Source of the DNA: an uncultured Collinsella sp.
Lineage (GTDB): Bacteria > Actinomycetota > Coriobacteriia > Coriobacteriales > Coriobacteriaceae
Length of the DNA stretch: 9,602 bases
Assembly (NCBI GenBank): GCA_934646965.1
Contig: CAKUEZ010000077.1
Location: 1 to 9,602, forward strand
Reading direction: 5' to 3'
Positions within the stretch are counted from its first letter, which is position 1, and each line of letters opens with the position of its first letter. Made by a program: the position numbers and the translations under genes. The notes beneath the pieces are model-generated. The model was not told where the DNA came from. It saw only the letters and a program-made list of their open reading frames with translations, and did no database searches. This document shows positions 1 through 5,712 of the stretch, piece by piece.

Positions 1-71
1 CCGGCGAGCTTTCGGGCGTCAACGTGTCCATCCAGCGCGAGGACGTCTTTAACTTTATGTACCGCCTGTAG
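1..71 (+). CDS. C-terminal end of an unidentified protein (5' truncated)
   Basis: Reading frame 3 is open from the window edge and ends with TAG at 69-71, giving a tail of 22 residues that finishes in VFNFMYRL. The tail is too short to assign a family. A C-terminus of the form 'S-x-x-R-E-D-V-F' faintly recalls the ends of some ABC-transporter ATPases, but this is only an impression. The gene runs in the same direction as citrate synthase and ends 77 nt before it, so the two could share a transcript. A weak hairpin (CAAGC at 76-80 with GCTTG at 92-96) lies in the gap without a T-run, so I do not call it a terminator. The frame choice rests on codon composition and the short distance to the next gene. 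Confidence 0.45.
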   Translation, partial: GELSGVNVSIQREDVFNFMYRL

Positions 72-148
72 CGAACAAGCCGCTCGGGGCAGCTTGACGT
101 CATGTCGTCCAAGTGCGCGACCCCACAGCGGACCGGAGAGGAGCGCGC

Positions 149-1567
149 ATGGCCTACGACGCCAAGAAAATCTATTACCGCTTTGATGACCATCTGAGCC
201 GTCTGGTCTTGGACTACGAGGCGAGCCGTCAGATTTCGCCCGAAAGCGAAAACCTCTACCACGGCCTGCCGACCGACCCGTACGACGAGGGCCTGTTTGT
301 CGAACACAACGTCAAGCGTGGCCTGCGCAATGCCGACGGCTCGGGCGTGGTCGCGGGCCTCACCCGCATCTCGGACGTGCACGGCTACAACAAGGTCGAC
401 GGCAAGGTCGTGCCCGACCAGGGCAAGCTCACGCTGCGCGGCTATAGCATCGAGGACTTGGTCAACAGCGCCCAGGCCGAGAATCGCTATGGCTACGAAG
501 AGGTCGCCTACCTGCTCATCACGGGCTCGCTGCCCAACAAAGAGGAGCTCGACGGATTTTGTGAACGCCTGAGCGCTTTTAGGCATCTGAGCGGCGAATA
601 CGTCCAAGAGTTCCCCATGACCACGGTGTCGTCGAGCATCATGAATGTGCTTCAGCGCGCCGTGCTGCTGCTCTACGCCTTCGATGCCGAGCCCGACGCG
701 ATTACGCCCGAGCACGAGATCGACGTGGCCATCTCCATGCTCGCCCGTCTCCCCCGCATCGCCGCCTTCGCGCATATGGCCTCGGTCGCCAAGCGTCGCG
801 GCTCCGAGGTGCACGTGCCGCACCCCACGCCCGGCCTCTCCACCGCCGAGACCATCCTTCAGGTCCTGCGGGGCGGCATGGCATTCACCCGCGATGAGGC
901 CATGCTGCTCGACGTGATGCTCATGCTGCATGCCGAGCACGGCGGCGGCAACAACTCCACGTTCGCCTGCCGCGTGCTGTCATCTTCGGCCACCGACCCA
1001 TATTCCGCCTACGCCGCGGCGATCGGCTCGCTCAAGGGCCCGCGCCACGGCGGCGCCAACGCCAAGGTCGTGTCCATGCACGAGGACATCCGCGCGCACG
1101 TTTCCAACTGGGAAAACGAGGACGAGGTCGCGGCTTACCTGGGCAAGATCCTCGACAAGCAGGCCTTCGACGGCACGGGTCTCATCTACGGCATGGGCCA
1201 TGCCGTCTATACGTTGAGCGATCCACGTGCCGAGGTGTGCCGCCATTACGCGCGCACGCTTGCCGCCAAGAAGGACCTGGGCGAAGAGTTCGCGCTGATC
1301 GAGCGTATCGAGCGCCTGGCGCCGCAGGTCATGCGCGATCACGGCATGACCAAGCCGATCTGCGCCAACATCGACCTGTACACGGGCTTTATCTACAAGA
1401 TGCTCGGCGTGCCCGAGACGCTCTTTACGCCGCTGTTCGCCGTCGCCCGCATGGCCGGCTGGTCGGCGCACCGCATGGAAGAGCTCTTCTGCGCGCACCG
1501 CATCATCCGCCCCGCGTATCGCCCGGTTATCGAGTCGTTGGAGTACAAGCCGCTCGCCGACCGCTAG
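149..1567 (+). CDS. gltA: Citrate synthase (citrate/2-methylcitrate synthase family)
   Basis: Condenses acetyl-CoA with oxaloacetate to citrate in the cytoplasm; in anaerobes with a partial TCA cycle this usually feeds 2-oxoglutarate and glutamate. The protein is 472 aa. The catalytic set is visible: His300 in GPRHGGAN, His351 in GMGHAVY and Asp409 in NIDLYTGF, spaced like the His-His-Asp triad of E. coli GltA. A substrate-binding HAEHGGGNNSTF segment starts at His261 and the N-terminal LTLRGYSIEDL segment is also present. In GMGHAVY an Ala replaces the Arg of the GHRVY form found in E. coli; I recall this form from clostridial-type enzymes, so it is probably not a defect. The frame is open from a GTG at 113, but ATG 149 is chosen because GGAGAGGAG (135-143) sits 5 nt before it. 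A strong terminator follows. A 2-methylcitrate synthase role cannot be excluded from sequence alone. Confidence 0.95.
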   Translation: MAYDAKKIYYRFDDHLSRLVLDYEASRQISPESENLYHGLPTDPYDEGLFVEHNVKRGLRNADGSGVVAGLTRISDVHGYNKVDGKVVPDQGKLTLRGYSIEDLVNSAQAENRYGYEEVAYLLITGSLPNKEELDGFCERLSAFRHLSGEYVQEFPMTTVSSSIMNVLQRAVLLLYAFDAEPDAITPEHEIDVAISMLARLPRIAAFAHMASVAKRRGSEVHVPHPTPGLSTAETILQVLRGGMAFTRDEAMLLDVMLMLHAEHGGGNNSTFACRVLSSSATDPYSAYAAAIGSLKGPRHGGANAKVVSMHEDIRAHVSNWENEDEVAAYLGKILDKQAFDGTGLIYGMGHAVYTLSDPRAEVCRHYARTLAAKKDLGEEFALIERIERLAPQVMRDHGMTKPICANIDLYTGFIYKMLGVPETLFTPLFAVARMAGWSAHRMEELFCAHRIIRPAYRPVIESLEYKPLADR

Positions 1568-1590
1568 GACGCGGACCGTTATAGAACTCG

Positions 1591-1629
1591 AGCGTGGCCG
1601 GGGCATCACCGCCCTCGGCCACGCTTTTT
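1591..1629 (+). terminator. Intrinsic terminator after citrate synthase
   Basis: A perfect 9-bp stem, GCGTGGCCG (1592-1600) with CGGCCACGC (1616-1624), is prolonged by an A-T pair (1591/1625). An inner GGGC/GCCC pairing (1601-1604 with 1611-1614) lies across a one-base bulge. TTTTT (1625-1629) follows at once. It starts 24 nt after the citrate synthase stop codon and ends only 26 nt before the next start codon, so it should separate the two genes transcriptionally or act as a partial read-through point. Confidence 0.93.
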
Positions 1630-1655
1630 ATGTCTCTTGGAAAGGACCACATCAG

Positions 1656-2498
1656 ATGATTGTGTTTTCCGATATGGATGGAACGCTGCTGACGAGCGAC
1701 AAGCAGATGAGCGACGCCACCTGGGCGATGCTCGACGAGCTTGCGCGCCGCGGTATTGAGTTTGTGCCCTGTACAGGCCGCCCGCTGTCGGGCGTCTTTG
1801 AGCCCATCCTCGCCCATCCCGCCGTGCATTATGCCGTTTGCGCTAACGGCGCCAGCGCCTGGCAGCTCGACGACGATGCACCCACCGACGCCTCGCGCGC
1901 CACGTGCATTCTGAGCCGTCCGCTCGATCGCGACATCGCCCACCGCATCCATCGCATCGCCGCCGACCACGACGTCACCTTTGACATCTTCGCCGACGGC
2001 AAGTGCTTCCTCCCCCGCTCGCTCTATGAGCGCCTGGACGAGTTCTGCGGCGGCGACCCGCACATCGCCGGGTCGCTGAGGCGCACGCGCACGCCTATCG
2101 ACGTGGACGTTGACAGCAAGATCGATGAGGTCGAGACGCTCGAGCGCATCGCTATGTACTGGCACGATCCGGCCGACCGCGACGCCATCGTCGCGGCGCT
2201 CGATACGCTCGGCGAGATCGAGGTCACGCGTTCGTACGCTATGAATATCGAGGTTATGGGTGCGGGCGCTACCAAGGGAACGGCCCTCACGTGGCTGTGT
2301 GAGCATCTGGGCGAGCCCCTTGCCGACGCCTGGGCCTTCGGCGACAACATCAACGACATCCCCATGCTGCAGGCAGCGGGCCACGGCATGGCCATGGTCA
2401 ACGGCGAGCCGGAGGATCGCGAGGCAGCCGCCGCCATCACCGCGTTCGACAACGACCACGACGGCGTCGCCCGCACCATCATGGCCGCCCTCGCCTAG
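1656..2498 (+). CDS. Cof-type HAD-IIB phosphatase (HAD 1)
   Basis: Predicted cytoplasmic Mg-dependent phosphatase of the haloacid dehalogenase superfamily, Cof/YidA-like subgroup; members typically dephosphorylate sugar phosphates, nucleotides or cofactor precursors, and the substrate cannot be read from sequence. The protein is 280 aa, the usual family length. All four HAD motifs are present: I, DMDGT with nucleophile Asp6 and acid/base Asp8; II, Thr40 in PCTGR; III, Lys207 in GATKGTAL; IV, Asp230 and Asp234 in FGDNIND. The C2-type cap lies between motifs II and III. ATG 1656 is preceded by AAAGGA (1641-1646). The gene follows the citrate synthase terminator closely, and I see no convincing promoter in the 88-nt gap. 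Its TAG stop codon lies in the first copy of a 10-bp tandem duplication belonging to the repeat cluster downstream. It converges on HAD 2, a family relative but not a close copy. Confidence 0.9.
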   Translation: MIVFSDMDGTLLTSDKQMSDATWAMLDELARRGIEFVPCTGRPLSGVFEPILAHPAVHYAVCANGASAWQLDDDAPTDASRATCILSRPLDRDIAHRIHRIAADHDVTFDIFADGKCFLPRSLYERLDEFCGGDPHIAGSLRRTRTPIDVDVDSKIDEVETLERIAMYWHDPADRDAIVAALDTLGEIEVTRSYAMNIEVMGAGATKGTALTWLCEHLGEPLADAWAFGDNINDIPMLQAAGHGMAMVNGEPEDREAAAAITAFDNDHDGVARTIMAALA

Positions 2499-2515
2499 TC
2501 ATTGGTAGTCATTGG
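2496..2515 (+). repeat. 10-bp tandem duplication TAGTCATTGG spanning the HAD 1 stop codon
   Basis: TAGTCATTGG occurs twice head to tail, at 2496-2505 and 2506-2515. The TAG of the first copy is the stop codon of HAD 1. The second copy is the start of hairpin unit A. The exact duplication could be a target-site or slippage footprint from arrival of the repeat element; that reading is inference. Confidence 0.85.
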
Positions 2516-2538
2516 GGACGTTCTTAAATGGCTAGTCG
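2506..2538 (+). repeat. GGGGAC hairpin repeat, unit A
   Basis: This is an 8-bp stem, TAGTCATT (2506-2513) with AATGGCTA (2527-2534, one G-T wobble), around the 13-nt loop GGGGACGTTCTTA. The 33-nt block 2506-2538 recurs in inverted orientation at 3608-3640 with only 3 differences, including 23 identical bases from the TAG onward. It lies between the convergent HAD 1 and HAD 2 genes. No T-run follows, so it is not a classical terminator. It may be a REP- or MITE-like element. Confidence 0.85.
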
Positions 2539-2545
2539 CTGGCGG

Positions 2546-2574
2546 CACTCATTTAAGTCTGTCCCCAATGAGTG
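2546..2574 (-). repeat. GGGGAC hairpin repeat, unit B (inverted relative to A)
   Basis: A perfect 8-bp stem, CACTCATT (2546-2553) with AATGAGTG (2567-2574), encloses a 13-nt loop that reads GGGGACAGACTTA on the minus strand. Its 22-nt core on the minus strand differs from unit A at three positions, all in the loop. The outer stem sequence differs from that of units A and E on both sides in a way that keeps pairing. Together A and B form a larger inverted repeat across 2509-2571. Confidence 0.85.
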
Positions 2575-2582
2575 GTTTCACT

Positions 2583-2608
2583 CACTTAAGTCTGTCCCCA
2601 ACTGCCGG
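2583..2608 (-). repeat. Degenerate GGGGAC repeat, unit C
   Basis: The 13-nt segment at 2587-2599 is identical to the loop of unit B, but the flanks no longer pair with each other. Instead CACTC (2579-2583) can pair with GAGTG (2570-2574) from unit B around a GTTT loop, so B and C can form alternative structures. The right part, GTCCCCAACTGCCGG (2594-2608), is shared with unit D except for one base. Confidence 0.7.
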
Positions 2609-2610
2609 CG

Positions 2611-2635
2611 CATAAGGAATGTCCCCAACTACCGG
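2611..2635 (-). repeat. Degenerate GGGGAC repeat, unit D
   Basis: On the minus strand this reads as TAGTTGGGGAC followed by ATTCCTTATG, recognisably the same element but with a diverged loop and mostly lost stem. Its 15-nt right part (2621-2635) matches unit C at 14 positions. It begins one base after the HAD 2 stop codon (2637-2639), so that gene ends against the repeat cluster. Confidence 0.65.
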
Positions 2636-2636
2636 T

Positions 2637-3431
2637 CTAGCAGAGGCTCTTCAGCACGCGACGGAGCTCCTGCTGGACGGCGTGGTCGCGGTTGCAGCCC
2701 ACGACGCGGTCAGCGACCGCTTTGAGCGCAGGACGCGCATTTTCCATCGCGCAGCCCGTGCCGACAAAGCGAATGATCTCGTAGTCGTTCATCGAGTCGC
2801 CAAACGCCATGACCTCGTCGCGTCCAATGCCGTAATGCTCCGCGAGCTGTGCGATGCCCGAAGCCTTCGACACACCGGGCTGCATGGCATCGATCCACGC
2901 GTTACCCGAAGGCGCAAAGGTAAAGAGCTGACCGAGTTCGCGCTGCAGCACGTACGCGCTGTCCATAACGGCACAGTCATCGCAAAAGATACTCGCCTTG
3001 ATGATATTTACGCTGGGATCGGGCAGTTCCCAAATGCGCTTGGCATTGGGAAGGTCCTTATCGACCTCGCGTACGAACTTGCACTCGTCATCGAGCAAGA
3101 AGGATTTGGTTCGGTCAAAGAGCGCAAGATGCAGATTGGGAAACGTCCCGACGGCCTGGGCGAGCTTTCGAATCGCCAGGTGCGAATACACCTCACGGTC
3201 CACCATCTTGCCGTCGGCGTAGACCTGGGCACCGTTAGCTGCGACAAAGTCCATCTTGTCACGAACGGGCGCAAAGAACTCGCACAGTCGATCGTAGCGA
3301 CGACCTGACGATGCGGCAAAATGCACGCCATGCTCGCGTAGCGCCAGGATCAGTTCATAGGTTTCGGGAGGCACCTGGCCGTTTTCGTCAAGCAACGTGC
3401 CGTCCATATCGGATGCAATCAGTTTAAACAT
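2637..3431 (-). CDS. Cof-type HAD-IIB phosphatase (HAD 2)
   Basis: Second predicted cytoplasmic phosphatase of the Cof/YidA-like HAD group; substrate unknown. At 264 aa it has normal family length. Motifs: I, DMDGT with Asp8 and Asp10; II, Ser41/Ser42 in SSGRR; III, Lys189 in VSKASG; IV, Asp212 and Asp216 in FGDSMND, with a C2 cap between. It resembles HAD 1 in architecture, but the cap regions differ, so it is not a recent duplicate. The start ATG (3429-3431) has an AAGGGAG Shine-Dalgarno at 3439-3445 with 7-nt spacing, and that site lies in the 3' arm of a long hairpin (3437-3498). The gene is codirectional with adenine deaminase, 206 nt downstream of it. It is bracketed by inverted copies of the GGGGAC repeat (units A and E), which suggests it may have been inserted or rearranged as a block. 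Confidence 0.9.
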   Translation of the reverse strand: MFKLIASDMDGTLLDENGQVPPETYELILALREHGVHFAASSGRRYDRLCEFFAPVRDKMDFVAANGAQVYADGKMVDREVYSHLAIRKLAQAVGTFPNLHLALFDRTKSFLLDDECKFVREVDKDLPNAKRIWELPDPSVNIIKASIFCDDCAVMDSAYVLQRELGQLFTFAPSGNAWIDAMQPGVSKASGIAQLAEHYGIGRDEVMAFGDSMNDYEIIRFVGTGCAMENARPALKAVADRVVGCNRDHAVQQELRRVLKSLC

Positions 3432-3436
3432 AGAAA

Positions 3437-3498
3437 AGCTCCCTTCGGGCTTGTTGGAATCGAACGTGTATCCGATTCCAACGTACCCAAAGGGAGCT
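3437..3498 (-). promoter_or_regulatory. Long hairpin containing the HAD 2 Shine-Dalgarno site
   Basis: On the minus strand, AGCTCCCTT (complement of 3490-3498) pairs perfectly with AAGGGAGCT (complement of 3437-3445). Five more pairs follow, two of them G-U, then a 2x2 internal loop, then a perfect 10-bp stem GTTGGAATCG/CGATTCCAAC (3473-3482 with 3453-3462) around a 10-nt loop. The G-U pairs exist only in minus-strand RNA, the sense of HAD 2. The 3' arm includes the Shine-Dalgarno, so the fold would hide it. The arm also runs into TTTTC just before the ATG, so the same hairpin could terminate transcripts coming from adenine deaminase. Either role is inference; the structure itself is clear. 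Confidence 0.75.
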
Positions 3499-3581
3499 CA
3501 AATAAGACCCCGCAGTAATAAACGTTACATGGACCTGGCAAATAGCTCACGCGTGCCAGAGGTCTCACGGTCGCGGCGTCA

Positions 3582-3605
3582 GGCGACACGCCAAAGAGTG
3601 TCCCC
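3582..3605 (-). repeat. GGGGACAC repeat, unit F (diverged relative)
   Basis: On the minus strand GGGGACACTCTTTGGC resembles the GGGGAC elements but has a different hairpin: GACAC (3585-3589) with GTGTC (3598-3602) around an 8-nt loop, with two extra G-C pairs outside a C-C mismatch. It abuts unit E, separated by two bases, downstream of the adenine deaminase gene. Its membership in the same family is tentative. Confidence 0.5.
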
Positions 3606-3607
3606 GA

Positions 3608-3644
3608 CGACTAGTCGTTTAAGAACGTCCCCAATGACTAGTCG
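3608..3644 (-). repeat. GGGGAC hairpin repeat, unit E, overlapping the adenine deaminase stop
   Basis: This is the longest stem of the family: CGACTAGTCGTT (3608-3619) with AATGACTAGTCG (3633-3644), 12 bp with one wobble, around a 13-nt loop that reads GGGGACGTTCTTA on the minus strand. That loop is identical to unit A. The last Asp codon and the TAG stop of adenine deaminase (3638-3643) lie in the stem. Bases 3608-3640 match unit A in inverted orientation at 30 of 33 positions. Confidence 0.85.
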
Positions 3645-5458
3645 GCGTAGGTGAACGTGGTGACGTCGAACATGCCCTCGGGGCGGATGCGGAGCGTCGG
3701 AATCACCGGCAGGGGCAGGAAGATGATACCCATGATGGGGTCGAGCGGCGGCTCGATGCCCATGGCGCGCGCCTTGACCATAAAGTCGTCGTGCTGCGCG
3801 GCGACATCCTCGGCCGTGCCCTCGCTCATCAGGCCACCGAGCGCCAACGGAATACGCGCCACGACCTTGCCGTTGCGCACCAGAACGTGACCGCCCTGGC
3901 CAACAGCCTCGACGGCAGCCATCATATCGGCCGCGTTGTCGCCCACCACGCACACGTTGTGCGAGTCGTGGCCGATCGTCGAGGCGATGGCACCGCCCGT
4001 GATGGTAAAGCCGCGCACCCAGCCGCGACCGATGTGTTTGCCAACAAGACCCAGGCCCGCAGGACCATCGCCGTCGGCGCCCTCGGCTTGCAGCGACACG
4101 CCGCGGCCGTGGCGCTCGATCAGCATAATGCGGCGCAGGCCCTCGGCGTTCTCGGGGCGAGCCATACCTGTGATGGCCTTGCCCGGCACCACGTCGATCA
4201 CGGCCTCGCCCGGCTTAAAGGCATAGTCGAATACGTCGAGCGAAAGCTTCGGCAGCTTAACGGAGGCGCGCAGCTCATCGGCAAGGGCCGCAACCTCGGC
4301 CATCTCGGGTGCGATCTCGCCCACAAAGGTGCCGCCCTGCGCCACCAGAGTACCGGCGGCATATACGCGATGCGGAGCCGTGGCAAACGTCAGGTCGTTG
4401 AGCACCAGCAGATCGGCACGCTTGCCCGGGGCAATCGCACCGCGGAGCTCGTGCGGGTCGCGGCAGCCGTGATCCAGGCCAAACGCCTCGGCCGTGGAGA
4501 GGGACGCCATAGAGATAGCGACCACGGGGTCGATACCGGCCTCAATCGCCACGCGGCAGGCATTGTCGATCATGCCGGTCGCAAGCGCATCGGAAGGGGC
4601 GCGGTCGTCAGTCGCAAAGCAGCAGCGGCGGGCGGGCGCGGGGTTCTCCAGCAGCATCGGCGACAGGTTGGCCAGGTCATGGCTGCACGTACCCTCGCGC
4701 AGCATCACGTACATGCCACGGGACAGCTTGTCGAGCGCCTCCTCGGGAATCGTCGACTCATGATCGGCGATAATGCCCGCTGCGGCATAGGCGTTGAGGT
4801 CCTTGCCGGCAACGAGCGGCGCATGGCCGTCAACCTGCTTGGACGGCGTCTGGTTGGCGGCGTCGATACGGGCGCAGGTCTCGGGGTCGGCCATAAAGAC
4901 GCCCGGCAGGTTCATCATCTCGCCCAGACCAAAGACATCGCCCGGATGCTCGGCAAAAAACGCCTGCATGTCAGCGGCGGTAATCACAGCGCCCGCTTGC
5001 TCATCGGGCAGCGCGGGCACGCACGAGGGCATCATGTACTTGATTGAAATGGGCGCGCGGCGACCGTCCTCGATCATAAAGCGCAGGCCGTCCAGGCCCG
5101 CTACGTTGGCGATCTCGTGGCTGTCGGCAATGGCAGTGGTGGTACCGCGCGTCGCCGCCATGCGCGCGTACTCGGCGGGGCGGATGTTCGAGGACTCAAT
5201 GTGCAGATGTCCGTCGATAAAACCGGGGGCGAGATAGCGACCCTGGCAGTCGATAACCTCGGCAGCCTCGTAGGTGCCGGCAGCGTCATCTCGGCCGTCA
5301 TAGAGCACGCCGACGATCACACCGTCCTTGACGGCAACGCTGCCGGACGCCACACGTTGGCCGTACACGTCGACAATCTGCGCATTGGTAAACAGCGTGT
5401 CGACGGGCACACGACCCTCGGCAGCCTCGATCACAGACCTCATGACCTCAACGGACAT
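3638..5458 (-). CDS. ade: Adenine deaminase
   Basis: Deaminates adenine to hypoxanthine and ammonia in purine salvage; a cytoplasmic metal-dependent amidohydrolase. The protein is 606 aa, within the family's usual 550-610. Metal and catalytic landmarks are visible: His84 and His86 in GFIDGHLHIESS, Asp112-x-His114-Glu115, Glu180 in FGLGEMMN, DGHAP at 210-214, DHES at 232-235 and Asp284-Asp285 in ATDDR. The C-terminal adenine-deaminase domain has the GHDSHN motif at 496-501. The N-terminal beta-sandwich part covers about residues 15-75. ATG 5458 is preceded by AAAGGAG with a 5-nt spacer. The gene has its own leader of at least 60 nt, with a candidate -10 element and a small hairpin. Its last codon and stop lie in a repeat hairpin (3608-3644). 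No other purine gene is in view. Confidence 0.96.
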   Translation of the reverse strand: MSVEVMRSVIEAAEGRVPVDTLFTNAQIVDVYGQRVASGSVAVKDGVIVGVLYDGRDDAAGTYEAAEVIDCQGRYLAPGFIDGHLHIESSNIRPAEYARMAATRGTTTAIADSHEIANVAGLDGLRFMIEDGRRAPISIKYMMPSCVPALPDEQAGAVITAADMQAFFAEHPGDVFGLGEMMNLPGVFMADPETCARIDAANQTPSKQVDGHAPLVAGKDLNAYAAAGIIADHESTIPEEALDKLSRGMYVMLREGTCSHDLANLSPMLLENPAPARRCCFATDDRAPSDALATGMIDNACRVAIEAGIDPVVAISMASLSTAEAFGLDHGCRDPHELRGAIAPGKRADLLVLNDLTFATAPHRVYAAGTLVAQGGTFVGEIAPEMAEVAALADELRASVKLPKLSLDVFDYAFKPGEAVIDVVPGKAITGMARPENAEGLRRIMLIERHGRGVSLQAEGADGDGPAGLGLVGKHIGRGWVRGFTITGGAIASTIGHDSHNVCVVGDNAADMMAAVEAVGQGGHVLVRNGKVVARIPLALGGLMSEGTAEDVAAQHDDFMVKARAMGIEPPLDPIMGIIFLPLPVIPTLRIRPEGMFDVTTFTYAD

Positions 5459-5484
5459 ACATACTCCTTTAACGTTTGAAATAA

Positions 5485-5512
5485 CTGCGGAGCGGACAAA
5501 CCTTCACCGCAG
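5485..5512 (-). promoter_or_regulatory. Small hairpin in the adenine deaminase leader
   Basis: CTGCGG (5485-5490) and CCGCAG (5507-5512) form a 6-bp perfect stem with a 16-nt loop. The hairpin is 27 nt upstream of the start codon and does not cover the Shine-Dalgarno. It lacks the conserved core of a purine riboswitch, so any regulatory role is speculative. Confidence 0.3.
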
Positions 5513-5525
5513 CAAGCCAATAGCC

Positions 5526-5531
5526 ATTGTA
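5526..5531 (-). promoter_or_regulatory. Candidate -10 element for adenine deaminase (TACAAT)
   Basis: TACAAT on the minus strand matches five of six bases of the sigma-70 type -10 consensus and would start transcription about 60 nt before the ATG. No good -35 hexamer is present at 16-18 nt spacing (nearest are TATCGG or TTATCG), so the call is weak. Confidence 0.25.
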
Positions 5532-5581
5532 TGCCCAAAAGAAGGCCCCCGATAACACCCCTCCGTCCCCAAGGGATCAAA

Positions 5582-5650
5582 AAGTTGCGGTGGAATAGTT
5601 CCTGTTTAAAGGCCTAGGCCGCGTTTTTAGGAACTATTTCACCGCAACTT
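5582..5650 (-). repeat. Near-perfect 22-bp inverted repeat between tyrS and ade
   Basis: The arms 5582-5603 and 5629-5650 are reverse complements at 21 of 22 positions and flank a 25-nt spacer that holds the palindrome GGCCTAGGCC (5611-5620). On the minus strand the second arm ends in a run of five T (complement of 5579-5583), so it can serve as a second terminator for tyrS. The arms are longer and the spacer larger than a typical intrinsic terminator, and AAA triplets flank both ends, so a small MITE-like element is an alternative. Confidence 0.8.
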
Positions 5651-5684
5651 AAAGGGCCGCAGTTGGAGAAACCAGCTGCGGCCC
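5651..5684 (-). terminator. Terminator hairpin after tyrS
   Basis: GGGCCGCAGTTGG (5654-5666) pairs with CCAGCTGCGGCCC (5672-5684) over 13 bp, with one position wobble-paired or mismatched depending on strand, around a 5-nt loop. Read on the minus strand it lies 28 nt after the tyrS stop and is followed by only TTT (complement of 5651-5653). The U-tract is short; the inverted repeat immediately beyond may complete termination. Confidence 0.75.
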
Positions 5685-5712
5685 TATTGCACATGTTAGG
5701 TTGACTTAGTCG

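Noticed and set aside
92..103. TTGACG (95-100) resembling a -35 box before citrate synthase, within the palindrome TGACGTCA (96-103)
   Set aside because: No acceptable -10 hexamer lies 16-18 nt downstream, so a promoter cannot be supported.
2528..2725. Short 65-codon frame through the repeat cluster
   Set aside because: It translates repeat units and then the antisense of HAD 2; the tandem KSVPN-like peptides come from the DNA repeat, not from a protein repeat.
3453..3482. Sequence resembling a tRNA T-arm (GTTCGATTCC)
   Set aside because: It is the tip of the long hairpin before HAD 2; there is no acceptor stem, anticodon arm or CCA-like end around it.
2496..3650. The repeat cluster as a CRISPR array
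   Set aside because: Units are few, in mixed orientation, irregularly spaced and hairpin-shaped, with no uniform spacers and no cas genes nearby.
3791..5047. Plus-strand open frame of 418 codons opposite adenine deaminase
   Set aside because: Antisense shadow of a gene with complete catalytic motifs; no recognisable domain and no ribosome site.
5561..5573. Isolated TTGGGGACGG on the minus strand downstream of the 22-bp inverted repeat
   Set aside because: It shares GGGGAC with the hairpin family but lacks the CTTA end of the loop and the stem, so it is more likely a chance match.
5459..5580. Possible purine riboswitch upstream of adenine deaminase
   Set aside because: The leader lacks the conserved three-way-junction core of purine riboswitches; only a small 6-bp hairpin is present.
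5503..5646. TTCACCGCA occurring both in the adenine deaminase leader (5503-5511) and in the right arm of the inverted repeat (5638-5646)
   Set aside because: A 9-bp direct match is weak in DNA of this composition and the surrounding bases do not match.
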